From assembly GCF_010015445.1 (NCBI RefSeq), contig NC_053123.1:5670148-5734147 (forward strand): a stretch of DNA of 64,000 bases, in the 5' to 3' direction. Within the stretch, counting starts at the first letter, position 1. Every line of letters begins with the position of its first letter. The stretch is from Perca fluviatilis (Eukaryota; Chordata; Actinopteri; Perciformes; Percidae). A program made the position numbers and the translations under genes. This document shows, one piece after another, positions 57,861 through 64,000 of this stretch. The notes below the pieces were generated by a model that worked only from the letters and a program-made list of their open reading frames with translations, was not told the origin of the DNA and did not search any database.

Positions 57861-58776
57861 TTAAAGTGATGGTTCGGAGTAATTTACCCTAGGGTCCTTT
57901 GCACCATGACCTCGAGCCAAACACCCCCCCAGAAGCTTTTTTCACCTGGGTCTAACACTGGGCGAGTTAGCGTAGAGTAGCGTTAGCCGCTGAGTAGCTT
58001 AGCGCGGGGCTAATGGACCCACGTTTGTATCTCTTAAATGACTCCACTAATAATGCCCGAAATGATACCAAAGGTCTACACTAGTATATATAGGTTATGC
58101 TCTCATAAAACGATGGATTGGAAAGTTTGTAAGTACACCAGAAGTTTATGAACACTTGCCTGCTCTCTTCTGCTCTCTGTTGCTGCTGCTGCTGCTGCTA
58201 CCTGCAGTTAGACGAGTGCTTAGGGCCGTCTATAAATTACTACACCGAAAAGAGATACAACAAAAATATGTATTAATTTAATGATTAAATAAGGTAATGT
58301 CTCCAAACTTACCTCAATTATTACTTGTCTCCTGCTAGTTATATTACAGCACTTACTTTAAAATATAAGTTAAATTAAAAAATATTTTTGTTGCATCTCT
58401 TTTCGGTGTTGTAATTTGTAGATGTCCCTAAGCACTCGTCTGCACTCGTCTACAGCAGCAACAACAACAGCAGAGAGCAGAAGCCAGCAGGCAAGTGTTA
58501 TTTACATAAACTTCTGGTGTATACTCAAACTTTCTTAATCCATTGTTTTAGTGCATAACGCTATATATACTAGTGTATGAACAATTGGTATCATTTCGGT
58601 GCGATTATTAGTGGGGTCATTTAAGAAAAACGAAGCGATTAGCCCCGCTTCGCTATTCAGCGACTAACACGCTAAACTATTCACATGCTTAGACCCAGGT
58701 GAAAAAAGCTTCTGGGGGGGTGTTTGGCTCGAGGTCATGGTGCAAAGGACCCTAGGGTGAATTACTCCGAACCATA
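57861..58776. mobile_element. Large foldback element
   Basis: The left arm starts TTAAAGTGATGGTTCGG and runs to about 58270. The right arm (about 58379-58775) is its inverted, diverged copy and ends CGAACCAT. Matching landmarks in both arms include the CTAGGGTCCTTTGCACCATG segment, the AAGCTTTTTTCACCTGGGTC segment and ACCGAAAAGAGAT. A spacer of about 110 AT-rich bases separates the arms. A TTAA is visible only at the left. The element is non-coding. Confidence 0.9.
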
Positions 58777-58940
58777 ATTTACTTTTACATAATTTATTTG
58801 TCCTAAAATGACTATATTATGACTTCACTCATGACATAATAAGTCACAATTATGAGAGGGTCATAAAAGGTCTCATCATTATTAGATAATAAGAAGACAT
58901 TTCTAAAAACAAAAGGCCCAGCAAACACACAGGTGTTTTC
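58777..58940. other. Unrecognised spacer
   Basis: A short AT-rich stretch ends with the target site GTGTTTTC (58933-58940). Confidence 0.4.
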
Positions 58941-59956
58941 TAGGGGTGCAACGGATCAAAAAACTCACGGTTCGGATCGTTTCTCGGATCAGAGTCACGG
59001 ATCGGATCATTTTTCGGATCAGCAAAAAAAAAAAAAAAGACAAGACAAATAAACTTTTTTTTTGTCTTATTTATTCTGTGATGCCAAATTCACTACATGT
59101 TCAAAGCACCCTATCTGTGGGCCCACTCCTGCCTCATTCACTGCATTTATTTGATTTTTAGCATTATCAGTTGTGACTGGGATATTACTAGTACTGGGCT
59201 TCTTTATCTTCCATTCCTCCACTGCTTGTGTCAGTACTGCGCAAGATGAGTGCTTGTGTGACTCTCGTAGAGGGGGCGTGTCTCCCATTCTGCTGTGATG
59301 AAGTGAGCGGTTATCGTCACATAGCTCTCCGTTCCCCTGGACGTCCACTCGTCTGTCGTGAGCGCAACAGATGATGCTCGGGATAGTTCATCCACAACTT
59401 TTTTCTTCTCCTGCTCATAAAGATCTGGCACAATCTTTTCGCTAAAGTGGGTGCGCGACGGGATGTAGTAAAGTGGCTCAAGCACTTTAAGCATGTGTTT
59501 AAAGCCCTCGTTTTGCACAACCGAATATGGCCTCATGATGGCTTTAGCCCGGTCTGATTGTGCAACAAGGGGCTGCTTAAATGCCGCGGTGATAAGCGGT
59601 TGTTGAGCAGCTTTCGTTTTCACTCCTGTCAGTGAAACACCGGGGTGATGTCGCTTCAAATGCGTGGCCATGCTTGATGTGTTTCCACTGTCATATGGCT
59701 TTGTTGTGCCACAGTGCCTACACACCGTCACGGTTTTATCCACCAACCTAGCCAAAATGCTCCCATACAGGGGATTTAAATGATGCGGGGCGTTCAAGCT
59801 CCTCCGTTCCTACGCTCGCCATTACCACGCTGTGTGTGGACTGAACATGCGCACAACTTTTTTTTTTCAGAAATCAATCTGCGGATCACGTGTGTGCCGA
59901 ACCGAAGATATTGATCTTAACGGATCACGGATCAATGACGATCCATTGCACCACTA
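58941..59956 (-). mobile_element. hAT transposon with perfect 8-bp target duplication
   Basis: The element starts TAGGGGTGCAACGGATC and its far end, reversed, reads TAGTGGTGCAATGGATC. GTGTTTTC is repeated exactly at 58933-58940 and 59957-59964. Subterminal CGGATCA motifs recur inside both ends, as expected for transposase-binding repeats. The interior carries a minus-strand hAT transposase pseudogene whose C-terminal half is missing. At 1016 bp it is an internally deleted derivative of a longer element. Confidence 0.95.
59067..59822 (-). pseudogene. hAT transposase with BED zinc finger, truncated and frameshifted
   Basis: On the minus strand an ATG at 59822 opens MASVGTEELE and reaches SPVWEHFG before a stop. 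A frame change continues as DKTVTVCRHCGTTKPYDSG, with a Cys-X2-Cys pair, and then MATHLKRHHPG, whose histidines complete a BED finger. The same frame (to 59231) includes PYSVVQNEGFKHMLKVLEP and LTTDEWTS, where the Asp is the first catalytic residue of hAT transposases. A second frame change gives VTTDNAKN (second Asp) and HVVNLASQ near 59067. The catalytic Glu and the C-terminal dimerisation region are absent, replaced by A-rich sequence. The protein would have bound element ends and cut DNA in the nucleus; this copy is inactive. The closest family I can name is ZBED/hAT. Confidence 0.88.
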
Positions 59957-59964
59957 GTGTTTTC

Positions 59965-61088
59965 ACTTATCCTGGCTAATTAGACTCATGGAAATAAGGG
60001 AAACACAACGTGTCCTTTAATTAAAAATTTAAAAAAAAAAAATTAAACGGGGCTACCAGACTTTTTTTTTTTTAAATGTCTATTTTCTGCTTTAAACCTA
60101 AATGTGAGGATCTTTACGATACAATACAACTTTATTGTCCGTTTACACTGCAATACATTTTGCCTTCCCGAGCAGCTCCGCTCAAAAGAAAGAGGAAAAA
60201 AATGTACATAAAGAGTAAGACAACAATTACACATATAGTACAAAGATGAAAACTCATCAACAGCCATGACAAAGAAACATGTTTCCTGATATCCTCGGAT
60301 CCAAATTTTAATTGGCAGCCCACCGATTTTGGTTTAGCAACAGGATAGACTTTAGGAAACGTATGTAGAGTCTGTAAAGGATCGCTGCTGCTGTGACTGT
60401 CACGAGCGCTGACTGGGAAATCTTTCCAGCTGTAGTGCGGTGGAGATGTACAGCAGTCACAGTGCTGTTAAAATTATATATGCAGATGATAGTGTGTTGT
60501 GTAAAACCATTGCATTTTGCGAATGCTCCAAAAACCTCAAATATTTACATCTATTTTGTTAGTATGGGTCCAGCTAAACCTTAAAGAGTTTCATGCTGTT
60601 CCCCTGGAGTAATACTGTACAAGACAGCTGCCCCATGAAATTACAGACAAAGAACTAACTTTGCTAAAACTGGGCACCCTTTTGGTCTTACATGTACAGG
60701 GTACTAAAACACAATATGGATTGAGTTGTCAGTGGCAGATCAGCTTTTTGACAGTTACACTATCCAACTATTGTCTAAGGTCAAGGCAGAAGGATGATAT
60801 TGAGAGTTCTGCCAGAGCTCACAATGGTTAAATTCATGACTTTACCTTTAAAGGAAAACTTGGCTAACGCACGTCAGAGGACATTTAGAGATAGAGTTTC
60901 TTCCACTAACATGGTGCAAGAATCTTTGATGAGAAAAACAGAAGCTAAAACAAATGTTCTCTAAATTGAATCAGCTGGATGCTCTGTTTCCTCCATTTGA
61001 TCTTGCAGATTCTAGCATAATATATGGATATGTGCGTTAAGTTAGATATATAGGCTATAGGGTAGTCTCTCTGATCTCTGTCTCTCTC

Positions 61089-61090
<2 letters not shown>
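59965..61090. other. Unrecognised sequence with possible LINE tail
   Basis: Bases 60107-60180 read on the minus strand as AAACGGACAATAAAGTTGTA, resembling a LINE 3-prime tail, with non-coding sequence upstream of it. The rest shows no gene. Confidence 0.4.
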
Positions 61091-61140
<50 letters not shown>

Positions 61141-61148
61141 TGTGTGCG
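61091..61148. repeat. (GT)n microsatellite
   Basis: About 58 bp of TG dinucleotides with one TTTG interruption near the end. Confidence 0.97.
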
Positions 61149-62182
61149 TGTCTAAGAGGGAAAGAGAGAGCAAGGAAGAGAGGGAAACTATGGGTGCCAT
61201 TGCCAAGTGGGGTTGCATTCAAAAAACCCTCAATTACACAGTCAGGCTGCTGGAGACACTCTGGCTATTTGTTTGGAGAGTTTTATCAGCATGTCAGACG
61301 GCCATGAAATGGACTCTAAATTAAATGGCAGTGCTTGGCTGGTGCCACACCACTTTTGTAAACAGTTAAGAATAAACCCATAAAATCCTAGAGAGCTGGA
61401 AGCTGTTAATAAATGGCTGTAGGATAACTTTAGTGAGCTCACACTGACACAGTGTAGTTTGTGATTTTTATTTCTAATTTTAGGAAACACTGTGTGTGTA
61501 AGTAGATATACCAAAAATAGGGGGAAACAACCTTTTAGAATTAGAAATTCAGAATACTTACTGTCCGTTTACAATTTGTCTACAGTATAAAGATTAAGTC
61601 ACCTAATCATGGCAAACCACAGTCTTTTGCTACATGGCAAAGAAAAGACTGCCTTGTGTTGAATGTATGAATGAAATGAGCTTGAGGTAAATTGCTAAAA
61701 CCTCTTCCTAATCTCCGAGTCAAGGATACCATTGTATATCTGCTGCAGTTGATGTAATGCAACACCTGGATCACCATGAACATGATAGAGCTGTTTAACA
61801 GGGTTAAACACACAGTTCAAAGATATGGCAAGCTGGAACAGTGTAATCTGATCCTAAATTGTACAGAGAAAGGTCAACTGTGCACCTGTTAGTATGGAGA
61901 GGGGGTGGTGGTGGTAGGGTGACCAATGCAAACCCCCAAAACCCATCTCTCAACAGATATTATCTTGGATAACAAACTGAAGTAAATGGGCTTTACAAAC
62001 AATAATGGCTTATCTGACAAGTACACAGCGCCCTGTGTGTTCCCCAGAGGGAAGGACGGCTTTAAAATAGATTTACAGTGAGGCCAGCCCTGAGTGCTTG
62101 CACCCTTCACTGTGACACACAATGAGTCTCTGGTATCTATTCCAGGAATTAGTTTGCACTACAATTGCAGTAATGTACCTAT
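61149..62182. other. Unrecognised non-coding sequence
   Basis: No gene or element ends are recognised. A short GGTGGTGGTGG patch lies at 61906. Confidence 0.4.
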
Positions 62183-62870
62183 TTGCGTTCACCATCTCTC
62201 AGAATTCCTAACACAATTTCCCAAAATGACAACAACGACAAACCCAACATGCTGATGACACCGTCCTTCTATCTCTGCTCTCTGGCCCCTCACGACACCA
62301 CTCTTCATGAGATTGTGGAATGGTGTGACGACTCCTGCCTGGAACATAACGTGAACAAGACCAAGAATGGAAGTGACCTTCTCCAACAATCGGAGGAAAA
62401 CTGGTGTGCTGTGCCAGTCATCACCTCTATCCAAGGGAAGCTTGCAGAGTTTGTCGAGGAATATAAGTACCTGGGCACAATCTTCGGTAACCTGCTGAAA
62501 TGTGTCTCCGACACAGAGGAGATCCTCAGGAAATGCGAGCAGCGGCAGTATCTCCTGAGGAAGCTCAACTCCTTTTTTGGGTCTCACCTGCTGGTTCCAC
62601 TCCATCACCCTTAACAACAAAACCGCATGCAGAGCAGAGCAAAGTCTGCTCCAAAATGATTGAACTTCCTTCCCCTTTCCATCCTATGTGAGCAGCAGAT
62701 GCTAAGGTCAGATGGCAGGATTCTACAGGACCCTTCACATGTCCTGTTCCCTGCATTTGAGTGGCTCCCCTCAAGACACCACCTTCTTTTGCCCAGGCTG
62801 TAGGACACAAGCTCCTCAACTGCCAACCATCCCCGTCCCTCTGCTCACCCATACACACTCACTCAGACTT
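62183..62870 (+). pseudogene. LINE reverse transcriptase fragment (L2/CR1-like)
   Basis: One frame (about 62244) gives HADDTVLLSLLSG, matching the YADD-type catalytic box of reverse transcriptases with His for Tyr. The adjoining frame gives IVEWCDDSCLEHNVNKTK, then FVEEYKYLGTIF and RKCEQRQYLLRKLNSFF, in the order seen after the catalytic box in Jockey-superfamily LINEs. Further on, frames contain EQQMLRSDGRILQDPSHVLF and FEWLPS, the C-terminal motif also seen at 53.6 kb. Several frame changes and stops make it non-functional. The endonuclease and N-terminal reverse transcriptase are missing. Opposite-strand frames of similar length are shadows. Confidence 0.75.
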
Positions 62871-64000
62871 GGTTCATACACTGAACTCCCCTGTCACACA
62901 CCCCCACACAGTGACTTAATAATTTTTACGATGTATCGCAATGCGGATGCGAATGATTCTGCATCGATGCAGTAACAGACCATAATCGATTATTAATAGC
63001 CTACTGATTATTATTTTTTGCCATGACGGCTCATCTGACTGACGTCATTCGTCGCATACGCGTTAAACATGGCGGAGGGCCGAATGCAAGAGCGAGGCGT
63101 GATCGCTGACTAACCAACAGAATAGACTACAAACATTGTTTAAAAAACGGTGGACCAGCAAAGCCAAAGGATAAAAATGAAAAGGATAGCAGAGACATTG
63201 TACTTCAGAAAAACATACCGACTATATAACGTTAGACTTTTTTTAAAAGTCCGCTCGCTAGCAAAGACCCTGGCGATGGCGGGGAATATTGATAACATTA
63301 ACGTTAGTTACTAGCGAAGAGGACAGTAAACGAGCAGCCACTAACTTACTAGTTCAGCTGTCCTACGTCGACGACTTTAACCAGCCTAGCATCATCCAGG
63401 ACCTGAGTATCAGCATGACAAGGCAGAGAGCCACAGCCCTGCGACAGCCACCTGTTCAACTGCCACACTCCGTCTCCACCTCAGATCTGATGTGTTATCG
63501 TCAGTCCGACACATCACGGCAGAGACCACGGTACTTGTTTAGCAGCCCCCACAATTTATTTATTACTGTTTACCGATTATATTTCAACCATACTTTTAGC
63601 TGACTATTATAACCATTTATTTATTGCAGTATGTTAAAGCTAATATTTACAACTGTTTATTCCTCAGATAGAAGTTCATCTCAAATATAACGCTGTAATC
63701 TGGGCAAAACACGCTGTATTCACTAACTGTGGTAAACAGTAACGTTAGGTCCATAAGTAACGATAATTGCGCTAACGTTACACAATGAGCTATACCGGTC
63801 CCTGCTAATTAAAAAATGGATAATATGACGTGCCGTCATGTATGATAGGATATATTTACAGGTGTCGATGTCCTTCAGGTTGTGATTTTTAGTCTGTAAC
63901 CTGTATTTGTAGGAATCATGTAAGATTGAACATATATCCTACAAACGATTTGAAAAAAATATCTAATTTGGAATATTTTCACTGATACTGCAATTGCAAT
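62871..64000. other. Unrecognised sequence with hAT-like patch
   Basis: Bases 62928-63010 carry ACGATGTATCGCAATGCGG and TGCATCGATGCAG, resembling the end region of a hAT-type repeat. The 104-codon frame (63289-63603) has no recognisable domain. No host gene is recognised before the window ends. Confidence 0.4.

Noticed and set aside
58170..58205. CTG trinucleotide expansion
   Set aside because: Only about six units, within a foldback arm, and not expanded.

Overview
The window looks like vertebrate nuclear DNA, most probably from a teleost fish and by inference a percomorph (perch-like) one. Three things support this: tRNA-headed SINEs, many short inverted-repeat DNA transposons (several flanked by TTAA), and long GT/AC, GA, AT and GATA microsatellites. 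Several repeat families resemble sequences I remember from fish genomes, but no database was searched. I found no host protein exon, rRNA gene, functional tRNA gene, CRISPR array or prokaryotic-style operon. The window is therefore best read as intergenic or large-intron sequence, and every protein trace I could identify belongs to a transposable element.

Layout. 0-7 kb: a TTAA element carrying a 46-bp minisatellite (1459-2818) that ends in an (AT)n tract, a tRNA-derived SINE, a GT tract, a hAT-like fragment, and two TTAA MITEs joined at one shared TTAA (5982-6770). 8-9.6 kb: a decayed PIF/Harbinger element with a minus-strand transposase fragment. 9.6-18.8 kb: mostly unrecognised DNA with GA tracts and MITE fragments. 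18.8-21.2 kb: an IS630/Tc1-like transposase pseudogene on the minus strand, broken by MITEs and perhaps keeping an intron, followed by a SINE with a target duplication. 22.2-24.9 kb: a nest of insertions (repeat R, then the TTAA minisatellite element, then a Harbinger-like element with a MADF-like peptide, then a LINE tail with GATA repeats). 25.4-31.2 kb: more TTAA MITEs, a second R copy split by one of them, and a third minisatellite element in inverted orientation. 31.65-31.98 kb: an improbable poly-G/poly-C block that looks like an assembly problem.

32-44 kb: hAT-like and other MITEs, a MITE with a 9-bp target duplication, a Harbinger element carrying a SANT/Myb-like remnant (36186-37129), a V-SINE-like SINE, a perfect 35-bp hairpin (38005-38082), and a hAT MITE. 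44-52 kb: long unrecognised stretches with one MITE-rich patch. 52.9-54.6 kb: a LINE 3-prime end interrupted by another repeat, a hAT MITE with a perfect 8-bp target duplication, and a third R fragment. 57.9-58.8 kb: a 0.9-kb foldback element. 58.9-60 kb: a hAT element with a BED-finger transposase pseudogene and a perfect 8-bp target duplication. 62.2-62.9 kb: a LINE reverse transcriptase fragment.

The elements do not form a pathway. What the window records is a history of insertion. The clearest parts are the repeated use of TTAA targets, insertions that can be read against uninterrupted paralogous copies in the same window, and minisatellite arrays that grew by block duplication inside one TTAA family.
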